Below are positions 16,627-26,428 of a stretch of 64,000 bases of DNA, in pieces. Origin of the DNA: Desmonostoc muscorum FACHB-395 (GTDB taxonomy: Bacteria; Cyanobacteriota; Cyanobacteriia; Cyanobacteriales; Nostocaceae); the NCBI RefSeq assembly GCF_014698035.1, contig NZ_JACJSF010000027.1:28673-92672 (forward strand), given 5' to 3'. The notes beneath the pieces are model-generated. The model ran no database searches. It was not told where the DNA came from and was given only the letters and a program-made list of their open reading frames with translations. Each line of letters begins with the position of its first letter. The first letter of the stretch is position 1. The position numbers and the translations under genes are program-made.

Positions 16627-17697
16627 TTACATAGAACCAGAAAAAGTAGCATTTAACGCCCCAGCAATTTGCACAAATACTTGACTAGCTTTGGAGTTAG
16701 GGTCAACGAGTGTTAGGGGTTCTCCGATATCGCCACTGTTACAGATAAGGGGATCAATGGGAATCTGCCCTAAAAGGGGTGCTTTGAGTTCTTCTACTAA
16801 CTTTTGACCGCCACCACTACCGAAAATCGGAATTTTTTCGCCACCATTCCCCATGAAATAGCTCATATTTTCAATAATCCCGATAACAGGAACCCCAACT
16901 TGGCGAAACATATAAACGCTGCGGCGGACATCCGAAATTGCCACATTTTGGGGAGTTGTTACCAATATTACCCCGCAAATCGGGCTTTCTTGCACGATAG
17001 TAATTTGAGCATCACCAGTACCAGGAGGAAGGTCAATTAATAAATAATCCAGTTCTCCCCACTCGACTTCATGGATAAACTGGGTGATGATTTTATGTAA
17101 AACTGGGCCGCGCCAAGCTAAAGGATGGTCTGCTTCAGCCAACAGTCCCACAGACATAACTTTAATACCGTGGGCTTCTAATGGTACAAACCTTTGACCT
17201 TTGGGAGTATCAATAACTTTCACTTCAGATTTACCCAGTCCCAGCATTTGGGGAACATTGGGGCCGTAAACATCAGCATCCAACAGACCTACTTTTGCCC
17301 CAGCCAATTGTAAAGCTGCTGCTAAATTAACCGCAGTGGTAGATTTCCCCACACCCCCCTTACCACTGGAAACTGCTAGAGTTGTTCTTACTCTTGGAAT
17401 GGTGCAGAGTTGAATGTAAGTTTTTTTGCTCCAAGTTAGGGATGATAATACAGTTTGAATCTCGGTTTCTAATTGATGTTGATGGGAACCAATATACAAA
17501 CGCAAATATATATAATCATCAACTATCCGCAGATTTCGCACCATCCCCAGACTAATAATGTCATTTTTTAGGGTGCGATCGCTAATTTGCTTGAGAAGTT
17601 GCACAACTTCTTGTTTCCGGGCGATGGTGAGGGAGTCGCCAGAAGAAGCTTGTACTTCTTCATCTGAACGCTGGAAAGGTAATTGATGGCTTGACAT
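16627..17697 (-). CDS. mrp: Mrp/ApbC/NBP35-family P-loop ATPase (Fe-S carrier)
   Basis: 356 residues. N-terminal DUF59/MIP18-like domain (about 20-90), then the deviant Walker A SSGKGGVGKSTTAVNLA, followed by WRGPVLHK and LIDLPPGTGDAQ. Family members carry [4Fe-4S] clusters for delivery to apoproteins. The place where ApbC has CXXC reads ENMSYFMGNGGEKIPIFG, so the bridging cysteines are absent here. Located 133 bases upstream of the flavoprotein gene on the same strand, which fits a link to Fe-S enzymes but is not proof. Confidence 0.9.
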   Translation of the reverse strand: MSSHQLPFQRSDEEVQASSGDSLTIARKQEVVQLLKQISDRTLKNDIISLGMVRNLRIVDDYIYLRLYIGSHQHQLETEIQTVLSSLTWSKKTYIQLCTIPRVRTTLAVSSGKGGVGKSTTAVNLAAALQLAGAKVGLLDADVYGPNVPQMLGLGKSEVKVIDTPKGQRFVPLEAHGIKVMSVGLLAEADHPLAWRGPVLHKIITQFIHEVEWGELDYLLIDLPPGTGDAQITIVQESPICGVILVTTPQNVAISDVRRSVYMFRQVGVPVIGIIENMSYFMGNGGEKIPIFGSGGGQKLVEELKAPLLGQIPIDPLICNSGDIGEPLTLVDPNSKASQVFVQIAGALNATFSGSM

Positions 17698-18032
17698 GAA
17701 GAACTCCGCAAAGATAATCTATCAAATCTGGCGTGCAAATTAAATATTCGACAGCTTGGGTGCTAGTTTTTTGATGTACATAAATCTTGGACAAGTCTGA
17801 TTGGGAATACTCCCTTCTAAAGCATTGAGCGCCCCGACAACGAACGCGCTACGAAGAGAACTAAGCTATGGACAAGTATTAAATTATGGGGTATTTTGAC
17901 TCTAAATTTTGAGAAGAAATCTTTGCTGAAATACTTGTTTTTTAGTAAAGACTATGGAATACTCCTGATATAGTACAGTAAATCAATCGACAATTAGTAT
18001 TTTAGGCGCTGGTAAACTTGCCAGTCAAACAA
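17698..18032. other. Intergenic region upstream of the MITE-like element
   Basis: Non-coding sequence between the divergent mrp gene and the sulfatase locus. A small hairpin CTGG/CCAG occurs near 18010-18025. No promoter motif was identified with confidence. Confidence 0.4.
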
Positions 18033-18149
18033 TTGGCGTTGCTGAATTCAGGTATAAAAATGATTTTGCGTGATTTTAAAACCTTATATAGAGACGTTCT
18101 ATTGCAACATTTCTACACCAAGATTTATATATCTAATCAGCAACGCCAA
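18033..18149. mobile_element. 117-bp MITE-like element
   Basis: Ends TTGGCGTTGCTGA (18033-18045) and TCAGCAACGCCAA (18137-18149) are exact inverted repeats, and similarity continues weakly for about ten bases inwards. No coding capacity. The size and ends suggest a non-autonomous derivative of an insertion sequence. No clear target duplication was seen. Confidence 0.75.
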
Positions 18150-18241
18150 ATAATTTAACTAGTAGGAGTGAGTAGCTTATAACTTTACTTTGTAACAGAG
18201 ATTTTTCCGTATTCTGGGTTTAACAGTTTCGTCGGCGTAAA

Positions 18242-19240
18242 ATGCGAAAAAAACATTGCTTTTTAACGCTACTGCTGATTCAGCTAGTTGCACTCATATC
18301 ACTATTGAGCAATTTATCCGCATTAGCAGTTACCGTTAATCTCTGTCCTCCAGAGATGGTACTCATTCCTGGAGGTATTTTCAATATGGGAGCGGATGAT
18401 TCGGGTTTTGTGGAAGAGCGAACAGCGAAAAATGTTACAGTTACCTCCTTCTGCATTGATAAATACGAGGTGACAAACGCCCAATTTGCTGAGTTTGTCA
18501 AAGCAACAAAGTATGTAACAGTTGCACAACGCCCTTTGCCAAAAGAGCAGTTTCCCGACTTACCAGACGAGCAGAGATTACCAGGTTCTCTGGTGTTTCA
18601 TCAGCCAAAACAAGGTGTTAAGCAAGTCCAATTTCTCAGTTGGTGGCATTGGACACCTGGCGCTAACTGGCAGCATCCCTTTGGTAGCGATAGCACTGTT
18701 GTAGGTAAAGAAAACTACCCAGTTGTACATATTGCCTACGAGGATGCCCTAGCTTATGCAATATGGGCAGGAAAATCCTTACCAACAGAAGCACAGTGGG
18801 AATATGCGGCTCGTGGTGGCTTAGATGGCGCAACTTATACCTGGGGTAATCAATATTCGGAGAAAAAAGCCAACACCTGGCAGGGGATTTTCCCTTTTTT
18901 CAATACCAAAGCTGATGGTTATATAGGAACGGCAAAAGTAGGCTCTTTTTCAGCCAATGGTTATGGACTTTACGATATGGCCGGTAATGTTTGGGAATGG
19001 ACTTCCGACTGGTTCAGTTTAGGACATAGCAACAAAGCTCACAGTGTCAACCCCACAGGAGCAAGTAAAAGTTTTGACCCTAAAAAACCCACAGAGATTG
19101 CTCTTCATGTAATCAAAGGCGGCTCTTATCTATGTGCGCCGAACTATTGCAGCCGCTACCGTCCAGCCGCACGAGAGTCTCAAGCCCCCGATACAGGAAC
19201 TAGCCATATCGGGTTTCGCTTGGTGAAGAACCTAGTTTAA
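18242..19240 (+). CDS. Formylglycine-generating enzyme (sulfatase-modifying factor)
   Basis: Converts the active-site Cys of type I sulfatases to C-alpha-formylglycine. 332 residues with an N-terminal signal peptide (about 1-30, ending LSALAVTVN), so it should act outside the cytoplasm. FGE-sulfatase fold landmarks: MVLIPGGIFNMGADD, PVVHIAYEDALAYAIWAGKSLPTEAQWEYAARGG, and GNVWEWTSDW. The copper-binding catalytic pair is present as Cys298 and Cys303 in GGSYLCAPNYCSRYR, the same spacing as in human SUMF1. The arylsulfatase that needs it begins 87 bases downstream. Confidence 0.93.
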   Translation: MRKKHCFLTLLLIQLVALISLLSNLSALAVTVNLCPPEMVLIPGGIFNMGADDSGFVEERTAKNVTVTSFCIDKYEVTNAQFAEFVKATKYVTVAQRPLPKEQFPDLPDEQRLPGSLVFHQPKQGVKQVQFLSWWHWTPGANWQHPFGSDSTVVGKENYPVVHIAYEDALAYAIWAGKSLPTEAQWEYAARGGLDGATYTWGNQYSEKKANTWQGIFPFFNTKADGYIGTAKVGSFSANGYGLYDMAGNVWEWTSDWFSLGHSNKAHSVNPTGASKSFDPKKPTEIALHVIKGGSYLCAPNYCSRYRPAARESQAPDTGTSHIGFRLVKNLV

Positions 19241-19327
19241 AGCAATTTTCATTAGATTGCATTCTTAAGTCCTTTGGAGTAACTCTGCGTCTCTGCGTGA
19301 GAAAAAAATAGCTATGAAAGGTATTGT

Positions 19328-21664
19328 ATGTTGAGTTTAATTTTTCGGGCAATCGCTCTATCTTTGGTCATTCCCTTGTTGATGGTTAGTAACCCTGCCC
19401 TAGCAGCTACATCAAAGGTTCTCCCTATTCGTCCACCGTCTTTTCAAGGTGAAATTGGCACAACTTACAAAGAGTCAACACCCGATTTTCCCGCCCCAAT
19501 CACTGCTCCTAAAAATGCTCCTAATGTCTTATTAGTACTACTGGATGATGTGGGCTTTGGGCAGGCAAGTACTTTTGGTGGTTCTATAGAAACCCCCAAT
19601 CTGACTCGTTTAGCAGAAAAAGGATTACGCTACAACCAATTCCACACTACAGCCCTTTGCTCACCTACCAGGGCAGCTTTGTTAACTGGGCGCAATCATC
19701 ATTCTGTGGGTACAGGTGTAGTGGCAGAGTTAGCAACCGGTTATCCAGGTTACACGACTATTTTACCCAAGAGTGCGGCTACTGTGGCGGAAGTGCTGCG
19801 TCAAAACGGTTATAATACTGCGGCTTTTGGCAAATGGCACAATACACCAGATTATGAAACCAGTGCAGTGGGGCCTTTCGATCGCTGGCCGACAGGTTTA
19901 GGATTTGAGTATTTTTACGGTTTTATGGGTGGTGATACTAACCAATGGAGTCCGGCTTTGGTAGAAAATACCAAGCGGGTTGCACCACCAATCAATAATC
20001 CTAATTACCATTTAACTCCAGATTTAGTAGACCATGCGATCGCCTGGATTCGTTCTCAACAATCCATTGCTCCTGAAAAACCTTTCTTCACCTATCTGGC
20101 TACCGGTGCTACCCATGCACCCCACCACGCCCCCAAAGCCTGGATTGACAAGTATGAAGGCAAATTTGACCAAGGTTGGGATAAATTGCGGGAAGAAACC
20201 TTTGTCCGTCAGAAACAACTAGGTGTAATTCCTGCCAATGCCCAGCTTACTCCCCGTGCCAAAGAATTCCCAGCTTGGGATTCTCTATCTCAAGATGAAC
20301 AAAGAATTTATGCCCATGAAATGGAGGTGTTTGCAGGATTTTTAGCACATACAGACTATGAAGTCGGACGGTTGATTGATGCTATAGACAAATTTGGGGA
20401 ATTAGATAATACCTTAGTAATCTATATCGTCGGTGATAACGGCGCTAGTGCCGAAGGTGGTTTAACTGGTAGTGTCAATGAACTGAAAGTCTTTAACAGA
20501 ATACCGGAAAGCCAAGAACAACTTTTAGCTTCCTTGAATGACTTAGGTAGTCCCAAAACCTTTAATCATTATCATGCAGGCTGGGCTTGGGCAGGAACTA
20601 CACCCTTTCAATGGACAAAACAAATTGCCTCTCACTTTGGTGGTACTCGTAATCCCTTAGTTGTTGCTTGGGGCAACCAAATTAAAGATCGTGGTGGACT
20701 CCGCAGCCAATTCCATCATGTCATTGATATTACACCTACAATTCTCGAAGCGACAGGAATTACTGTACCGACTGAAGTTAACGGCGTGAAACAACAGAAA
20801 ATTGAAGGTACTAGCCTAGTCTACACATTTGATGATCCTGATGCTTCTTCCCAACGCAAAACCCAGTATTTCGAGATGTTCGGAAACCGAGCTATTTATA
20901 ATAACGGATGGATAGCTGCGGCTCGTCACCCACGCTTGCCTTGGCAGGGGACAATCAATGCTGATTTCGAGCAAGATCCTTGGGAACTATACAACATTGA
21001 GGAAGATTTCAGCGAGGCAAATAACCTAGCAGACAAAAATCCAGAGAAACTGGAAAAACTGCAAAAGTTGTTTTTATCAGAAGCGCGTAAACACAAAGTT
21101 TTACCATTAGACGATCGCGTTTCTGAACGCTTTGATGTCAAAATTCGCCCCTCTCTAGACGCAGGACGCACCACATTTATTTACTATCCTGGTGCAGTAC
21201 CAATCCCCGAAGGTAGCGCCCCAAACCTCAAAAACAGATCATTCACCATCAAGGCTGATGTAGAGATTCCAGAAAATGGTGCTGAGGGTGTCTTGTTAAC
21301 TCAAGGTGGACGCTTTGCTGGTTGGGGCTTTTTTCTTGAAGATGGTAAACCAACTTATACCTACAATTTTGCAAATGCAGAGCGATACATTATTCAATCT
21401 CCTGAAAAGTTACCCCCAGGGAAAGCAACAATAGGATTTGATTTTGATTATGACGGTGGTGTTGGTGCAGGAGGAACTGGAAAATTGTTCATCGACAATC
21501 AACAGGTAGCTCAAGGTCGAATTGAAAAAACTATACCTTATCGTGTGGCTTTAGATGAAACCTTTGATGTTGGTCGAGATACAGGTACACCTGTAGTTGA
21601 CACCTATCAAGTACCGTTTGCTTTTACAGGTAATTTACAGAAAGTTACCCTGAACCTGAAATAA
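19328..21664 (+). CDS. Arylsulfatase, formylglycine (Cys) type, exported
   Basis: 778-residue sulfatase with an N-terminal signal peptide (about 1-27, NPALAATS). Metal ligands are in [10 protein letters not shown] (Asp73, Asp74). The formylglycine motif [13 protein letters not shown] starts at Cys111, matching C-x-P-x-R. Other motifs: FGKWHN (Lys/His) and [10 protein letters not shown]. After about residue 600 a C-terminal beta-rich domain of ~150 residues is typical of the long arylsulfatases. Likely releases sulfate from organic sulfate esters in the periplasm. Forms an apparent operon with the FGE gene; a hairpin follows. Confidence 0.94.
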   Translation: MLSLIFRAIALSLVIPLLMVSNPALAATSKVLPIRPPSFQGEIGTTYKESTPDFPAPITAPKNAPNVLLVLLDDVGFGQASTFGGSIETPNLTRLAEKGLRYNQFHTTALCSPTRAALLTGRNHHSVGTGVVAELATGYPGYTTILPKSAATVAEVLRQNGYNTAAFGKWHNTPDYETSAVGPFDRWPTGLGFEYFYGFMGGDTNQWSPALVENTKRVAPPINNPNYHLTPDLVDHAIAWIRSQQSIAPEKPFFTYLATGATHAPHHAPKAWIDKYEGKFDQGWDKLREETFVRQKQLGVIPANAQLTPRAKEFPAWDSLSQDEQRIYAHEMEVFAGFLAHTDYEVGRLIDAIDKFGELDNTLVIYIVGDNGASAEGGLTGSVNELKVFNRIPESQEQLLASLNDLGSPKTFNHYHAGWAWAGTTPFQWTKQIASHFGGTRNPLVVAWGNQIKDRGGLRSQFHHVIDITPTILEATGITVPTEVNGVKQQKIEGTSLVYTFDDPDASSQRKTQYFEMFGNRAIYNNGWIAAARHPRLPWQGTINADFEQDPWELYNIEEDFSEANNLADKNPEKLEKLQKLFLSEARKHKVLPLDDRVSERFDVKIRPSLDAGRTTFIYYPGAVPIPEGSAPNLKNRSFTIKADVEIPENGAEGVLLTQGGRFAGWGFFLEDGKPTYTYNFANAERYIIQSPEKLPPGKATIGFDFDYDGGVGAGGTGKLFIDNQQVAQGRIEKTIPYRVALDETFDVGRDTGTPVVDTYQVPFAFTGNLQKVTLNLK

Positions 21665-21672
21665 GTTTAGGG

Positions 21673-21700
21673 GTATAGACGTTCCTAGTAACGTCTATAC
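21673..21700 (+). terminator. Hairpin after the arylsulfatase gene
   Basis: GTATAGACGTT (21673-21683) pairs perfectly with AACGTCTATAC (21690-21700), 6-nt loop, 8 bases after the stop codon. No T tract follows; a MITE-like element begins at its last base. Confidence 0.5.
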
Positions 21701-21811
21701 AATACTTCTCGGTTAAGGGGAAAAGGGGAAAGGGGAAAGGGAAAAGGGAAAGAAAAAACCTTTAACCCTTACCCGATTCTGAGTTAAAAATGTAAAAAAC
21801 GAGAAGTATTG
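21700..21811. mobile_element. MITE-like element, family A (CAATACTTCTCG ends)
   Basis: CAATACTTCTCG (21700-21711) is inverted at CGAGAAGTATTG (21800-21811). The left side continues GGTTAAGGGG and a GGGGAAA-rich tract. Related ends occur at 26439-26542, 35293-35404 and 35534-35668. Confidence 0.8.
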
Positions 21812-21867
21812 CCTCTACATCTACTATTACAAGATCCATAAAAACGATCGCGCGAAAGCAAAAAATT

Positions 21868-22743
21868 ATGAATGAAATTATCTCCATACTTGACAAACTC
21901 GCATTCCTGTCATTTGTCGTTGCAACTATGTTTGGTACAGGGTTGAAGTTAACTTTACAGCAGATTTGGGAACCACTCCGCAATATCCGTTTAGTTATTT
22001 TATCACTGGTGGCAAATTTTTTAATTGTACCCATTTTCATCTATTTGCTGTTGCAAGTAGTACCTGTAACCGAACCTGTAAAAGCTGGTTTTATCATTAT
22101 GGCGTTGGCATCAGGCCCTCCAGCCTTACCCAAACTGGCTCAAATAGTTAAGGGTAATTTAGCTTTTTCTACAGGGTTAATGATGTTGCTAATGTTTGGC
22201 ACAGTATTTTATATGCCAATTGCACTACCGTTAGTTTTACAAGGTGTACAAGTCAATTCTTGGGATATTGCCAAACCTTTAATATTGTTGATGTTAACTC
22301 CGTTAGGAATTGGGTTAGTTATTAAGGCAAAATCTGAAGACATAGCCATCAAATTTCAAGCAATTACGTTCAAAATATCTAACTTTGGATTACTTTTAGG
22401 TTTAGTAGTAAGGCTAGTAGTTCACTTTAACGAGATTATCATTTTATTAAAAACAGGTGTAATCTTTGTTTGTGCTATTTTTATTATCTTCTCTTTTTCT
22501 ATGGGTTATTTACTGGGTGGGCCTGGTATTGATACTCAAAGAGTTTTAGGAGTAGGGACGGCTCAACGTAATTTTGCTGCTGCTTTATTAATAGGGACGA
22601 GCAATTTTGACGATCCTAATGTTGTGAGTACCATTATGGTGACAAGTTTATTAATGATGGTTTCAGTTCTGATTTTGGGGAAAAAGTTAACAGAAGTAGA
22701 CCAAGGACAGGGTGCAAAAGTAGAGTCGGTAGAAATTTCGTGA
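21868..22743 (+). CDS. BASS/SBF-like membrane transporter
   Basis: 291 residues with about nine hydrophobic helices. Segments such as ALASGPPALPKLAQIVKGNLAFSTGLM and GVGTAQRNFAAALLIG match the bile acid:sodium symporter (BASS/SBF) family, including its two conserved helix-break regions. Substrates in this family are organic or inorganic anions (bile acids, pyruvate, arsenite). It lies on the same strand 200 bases after the arylsulfatase, separated by a repeat element, so import of a desulfated product is possible but unproven. Confidence 0.75.
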   Translation: MNEIISILDKLAFLSFVVATMFGTGLKLTLQQIWEPLRNIRLVILSLVANFLIVPIFIYLLLQVVPVTEPVKAGFIIMALASGPPALPKLAQIVKGNLAFSTGLMMLLMFGTVFYMPIALPLVLQGVQVNSWDIAKPLILLMLTPLGIGLVIKAKSEDIAIKFQAITFKISNFGLLLGLVVRLVVHFNEIIILLKTGVIFVCAIFIIFSFSMGYLLGGPGIDTQRVLGVGTAQRNFAAALLIGTSNFDDPNVVSTIMVTSLLMMVSVLILGKKLTEVDQGQGAKVESVEIS

Positions 22744-22887
22744 GTAACCCTCCATTGCTCCCACTACCAAGTTGAGTAAGCTGTTAAGCATTTAATTTGC
22801 ACATTGAGATTGCAGGGGGGCAGGGAGCAAGGGAGAGGGTTTGCAGCTTTTATTACCATGAAAATGATGCAATTTAAATTATAGTAT

Positions 22888-23427
22888 TTACAACTCAATG
22901 ATAAAACTGTCTCGCAGATGAAAGTCAGCCTCTGTGCCTCGATGAGTTAACGCCCAGTAAGTTACTTCACCATCTCTATCTTTAATAACGGTAGTAATGG
23001 CAACTTCAATTGCTTGCTCCACAGAAATGATTTTATTTAAATCAACATTTAAGGTTAGTGCTAAACGATCAGCTTGATTTTGAACATTAAACGAAAGATT
23101 TTCAAAAGCTGTTTCCTCTTGCATTCCTTGACGATACCCATCGAGGCGATAGACATTCCAGTGTCCGGCTGGGGAGAGATTGAATTCCCAATACCGTTGA
23201 GAATTTTTGATGCCAAGGAAGAACTCTAAGCAGGTGTCTTTCCACAATTCATGCTTGCGTGACGGTGTGTTTGATGGGATGGCAATTGCAATTTCTTTTA
23301 AATCGCCTTCAAGCATATAGTGGATGGCAAATTGATTACCATCTCGCCTGATATTGCTTGCAATTTTCAAATTAGGCAGCGATTCAGTAGAAGGGAAGGG
23401 TTGTAGGGAAAATGTCTGGTTGTTCAT
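22888..23427 (-). CDS. DOMON-like domain protein
   Basis: 179-residue soluble protein resembling bacterial DOMON-like (CBM9-type) beta-sandwich proteins: HELWKDTCLEFFLG, YWEFNLSPAGHWNVYRLDGYR and DFHLRDSFIIEL at the end. No signal peptide, so it is cytosolic, unlike heme/sugar-binding exported DOMON domains. Its start overlaps the stop of the upstream phosphotransferase by 4 bases (ATGA), so they are translationally coupled and probably act together on a sugar-like ligand. Confidence 0.72.
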   Translation of the reverse strand: MNNQTFSLQPFPSTESLPNLKIASNIRRDGNQFAIHYMLEGDLKEIAIAIPSNTPSRKHELWKDTCLEFFLGIKNSQRYWEFNLSPAGHWNVYRLDGYRQGMQEETAFENLSFNVQNQADRLALTLNVDLNKIISVEQAIEVAITTVIKDRDGEVTYWALTHRGTEADFHLRDSFIIEL

Positions 23428-24542
23428 TTCAAGTCTTTGATAATGTTACGAATCTGCGTTTCTTGAGATTCAATACTTTCGGTAAGCTTAAACTGCACGA
23501 TCGCTCTTGCCAAGTTATGTTCTGGGTGCTTAACTTTAAAGTAGACATTCCCGGCTAAATAATCAGCAAAAAATCTCAATCCTAATTCAAAGGCAATGAG
23601 ACGGATGGCATCATATATATATGCATAGTCATTATCGGTAAGAAACGCCTTTGCCACAGAGAGATAGCCTTGTAAGATTCCCTGACAGAGGTCAGTATCG
23701 AAATGAACACTTTCCCAATTCTCTGTTTCTTCTCCAGCCTGATTGCAGCCCGATCGCAAACAATCGCCAATATCGTAATGTACCAGACCGGGTTTAACGG
23801 TGTCGAGGTCGATGACGCTGACGGCTAGCTGAGTAACAGTGTCGAACATAACGTTATTAATTTTGGGATCGCCGTGCATCAGACGCAGAGGTAGTTTGCC
23901 CTCATCTTTGGCATTTTCTAGGATATGTGCAAAGGCTTGGCGATCGCTAACAAACTGTAAACAATAATTAACTTCCGAAGATTGACTAGCACTAGTTTTC
24001 GCCAATGCTTCTTCGTAACGCTGGAGGTAAAGCGGTGTAATATGAAATCCTTGAAGAGTGTCAGCGAGTTTTTCTGGTGGCAAATCACTGATTAAATTGT
24101 GGAACATCCCCAAGGCATAACCGATTTCTTTCGCTTGTGAGCGATCGCGCATAGTATCGAAAGACTGTGAGCCTTCAATAAAGCTAATCGCCCGCCAAAA
24201 GGAGCCGTCTGCATCCTGAGAGTGATCTTGAGCATCCTTAGTTAATAGGACGCGCGGTACTTCCCAGCGACGATTGAGGGAGATATACTGTAACTGTTTA
24301 TGAACATGCTCAGTGAAGGTACGCATATTCTGCATAATCAGTTTTGGCTGACGAAACACCTGCGTATTGATGCATTGCAGGACAAAATGTTGTTCTTTTG
24401 GGGAATCTAAAGTGACTAAGAAGGTGTCATTGATGTTACCACTTCCAAAGGCTTTAACGGCTGTAACCTTTCCTACTTGGGTGAATTGATCTGCGATCGC
24501 AATCAAATTCTCTGCACGTTGTGTATTAAATTCTTCTGTCAT
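23424..24542 (-). CDS. APH-fold small-molecule phosphotransferase (NahK-like)
   Basis: 372 residues, aminoglycoside phosphotransferase/choline kinase fold. Catalytic loop LMHGDPKINNVMFD (Brenner-type HGDxxxxN) and the metal motif VIDLDTVKPGLVHYDIGDCL. The N-terminal Gly-rich loop is GSGNINDTFLV. The motif pattern resembles N-acetylhexosamine 1-kinases more than antibiotic kinases. The overlap with a DOMON-like gene supports carbohydrate metabolism. Exact substrate unknown. Confidence 0.8.
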   Translation of the reverse strand: MTEEFNTQRAENLIAIADQFTQVGKVTAVKAFGSGNINDTFLVTLDSPKEQHFVLQCINTQVFRQPKLIMQNMRTFTEHVHKQLQYISLNRRWEVPRVLLTKDAQDHSQDADGSFWRAISFIEGSQSFDTMRDRSQAKEIGYALGMFHNLISDLPPEKLADTLQGFHITPLYLQRYEEALAKTSASQSSEVNYCLQFVSDRQAFAHILENAKDEGKLPLRLMHGDPKINNVMFDTVTQLAVSVIDLDTVKPGLVHYDIGDCLRSGCNQAGEETENWESVHFDTDLCQGILQGYLSVAKAFLTDNDYAYIYDAIRLIAFELGLRFFADYLAGNVYFKVKHPEHNLARAIVQFKLTESIESQETQIRNIIKDLK

Positions 24543-24610
24543 CTGTTTAACCTGCTACTCCTCACATACATTGCACGAAGGCAATAGGGGATATGGTAGC
24601 GCGTCAAAAT

Positions 24611-24645
24611 AATTCGTAATTCGTAATTCGTAATTCGTAATTTTT
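24611..24645. repeat. Heptamer tandem repeat (AATTCGT)
   Basis: Four consecutive AATTCGT units followed by AATTTTT: a short tandemly repeated repetitive sequence of Nostoc type in the gap 24543-24950. Confidence 0.85.
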
Positions 24646-24778
24646 AAAGGTAATAATGCTAGCACAGGGTGCGACACCGATAGCGAGTATTCAGCAAGCT
24701 ACGCGCAGCGTCTCGTCGAGAGGGTAATAACCGAATGGCACTAAGTTAATCGCAAAGCTCTGACATAACTTGCTTTTT

Positions 24779-24912
24779 GAGTGTGGGGAGTGTGGGAAGT
24801 GTGGGGAGAAAGAGGAGAAATTTAATAACTGCATATCAACAAATGCTGCATTGCCTCCCCATCCTCCCACACCTCCCATACTCCTTGATTTCTCACAAGT
24901 GAGAAATCAAGG
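24779..24912. repeat. Nested inverted repeats downstream of the Tudor-knot gene
   Basis: A GTGTGGGGA-rich tract (24779-24811) is opposed by a CCTCCCAC-rich tract (24854-24885). Directly after it, CCTTGATTTCTCAC (24883-24896) and GTGAGAAATCAAGG (24899-24912) form a 14-bp perfect palindrome. It could terminate the minus-strand gene ending at 24951. Confidence 0.75.
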
Positions 24913-24950
24913 ATATTGCTCTTGTCGGCCCTGTGCTGCTAATTCAGTAG

Positions 24951-26261
24951 TTAAGAAATTTCATCGCTATCAACCCACTCATCATAGGATGAGTCATAAC
25001 CAATATAGTGAACAAAGTATTGCTGATTTTGGATTTGCTGAATCGTTGCAGAATACCAAGCTTCTTGGTCTTCATCCCAACATTTTACTTTTTGACCAAC
25101 TGCATATCCATTGTCATCCGCAGCGCGAAGATCGCGAGTCCGAATGTCATCTTCGCCCACCCACTCGTCATAAGATGAACCATAGCCAAGGTAATGAATA
25201 AAAAATTGGTCATCTTGAACTTTCTCAATTGTTCCCTGATACCAATCTTCGTCTTCACCATCCCAGACTTCTACTGTTTTGCTGACTTCATACTGAATTT
25301 TATCTGACTTGACAGCAGAAGCTGACGAAACATCTTGAATAGGCTTTTGTTGCTCTTGTTTAATTTCCTCTTTTACGAAAGTGTATGCTTCTAAAATCAA
25401 GCCGCGAGCGACGCTTTGAGTTCCGGTATGCTCGTAGTAATTGGTAGTTTGATCTAGGAATACTGCGACAAAATCTAAATTATCATCAGCAATCTGAATA
25501 AAACTACCTAAATTACTAGAAATTGATTGCGGGGTTACACCTGTCTTAGATACTAAGTTATTCATCCAACCTTGTACTGAGTTAAAACCCTGACTGATAA
25601 AACCAACTTTATCAGAGGGATTACTACCTGGCAAAAAGTTATTGACAGCTAAGAAAACCGGATTTTGAGTTATTGCACCAGCATCAGTGCCACTAATAAC
25701 TCCGTGAATTTTGCTGAGAAAGTCGGGGCCTAATGGTAGAATTCCGTCTATACAAACTAAAGCTACCATCCGTATTAAGGAGGCATTTTGATAGTTGTTA
25801 GTAAGCGAATTAGCAAATTCTTGGGGGTTAGGCTGAGGAATGCCATTTAGTTTGCAAAAGGCGATGATTTCGACAGCGATTTTTAGCGCCAAGTCAATAG
25901 ATTGAGTTACATCAGCTTTGGGAGTAATGTTGCCTAAAAAAGACAGAAAGCCGATTTTTTCACTAACTTTATTCGCTAAAGCTGCTGCTGCCATAGCTGT
26001 GTCTGCTTTATCAATTGTTTGATAAAGCTTGATTGCGAACTGGTAGCCTTTTTGAGGATCTTCGTATAATGCGACAGCGCGATCGCGGATTCTCTGAATT
26101 ACCTTAGCATCGGTTTCCCCAGTGATGCTGCGAATACTATTTTCAAACCCCGTCAAATTGCTCCACTCACCTGGCGCTACATAATCAAGAGCCTTTAAAA
26201 CTTTGACAGTGATATTGTCAGTTGGTAATTCGTCAACCAACTGAATAATTGATTTATCCAT
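24951..26261 (-). CDS. Unknown protein with two C-terminal chromo/Tudor-knot-like repeats
   Basis: 436 residues from ATG 26261 (MDKSIIQLVDEL); an upstream in-frame ATG at 26306 would add 15 residues. The first ~310 residues are helical, acidic and unrecognised. The last ~115 hold two near-identical barrel repeats: VEVWDGEDEDWYQGTI...FIHYLGYGSSYDEWVGEDDI and VKCWDEDQEAWYSATI...FVHYIGYDSSYDEWVDSDEI. The pattern W-x(n)-WY-x-A/GTI-HY-GW/Y-x-YDEWV is that of eukaryotic MRG/MSL3-type chromo-barrel (Tudor-knot) domains, which bind methyl-lysine peptides or RNA. No signal peptide. Function not inferred further. Confidence 0.75.
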   Translation of the reverse strand: MDKSIIQLVDELPTDNITVKVLKALDYVAPGEWSNLTGFENSIRSITGETDAKVIQRIRDRAVALYEDPQKGYQFAIKLYQTIDKADTAMAAAALANKVSEKIGFLSFLGNITPKADVTQSIDLALKIAVEIIAFCKLNGIPQPNPQEFANSLTNNYQNASLIRMVALVCIDGILPLGPDFLSKIHGVISGTDAGAITQNPVFLAVNNFLPGSNPSDKVGFISQGFNSVQGWMNNLVSKTGVTPQSISSNLGSFIQIADDNLDFVAVFLDQTTNYYEHTGTQSVARGLILEAYTFVKEEIKQEQQKPIQDVSSASAVKSDKIQYEVSKTVEVWDGEDEDWYQGTIEKVQDDQFFIHYLGYGSSYDEWVGEDDIRTRDLRAADDNGYAVGQKVKCWDEDQEAWYSATIQQIQNQQYFVHYIGYDSSYDEWVDSDEIS

Positions 26262-26428
26262 CAGCCGATCCTCAAAACTCAAAGTTATGCTTACAACACA
26301 GTTCAACTAAAACCACAACAAGTAATACCAGTTGCTTACCTTACGGGAACTCTTTCTCTGGTCAATGCTGCGCGAATTACTGAACCGTATTAATAGAGTT
26401 CCCCGACTTGACCAAAAAATAACAAGTG

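Noticed and set aside
24770..25201. 143-codon plus-strand frame
   Set aside because: Runs through inverted repeats and the antisense of the Tudor-knot coding region; Cys/His/Pro-rich low-complexity translation without a family.
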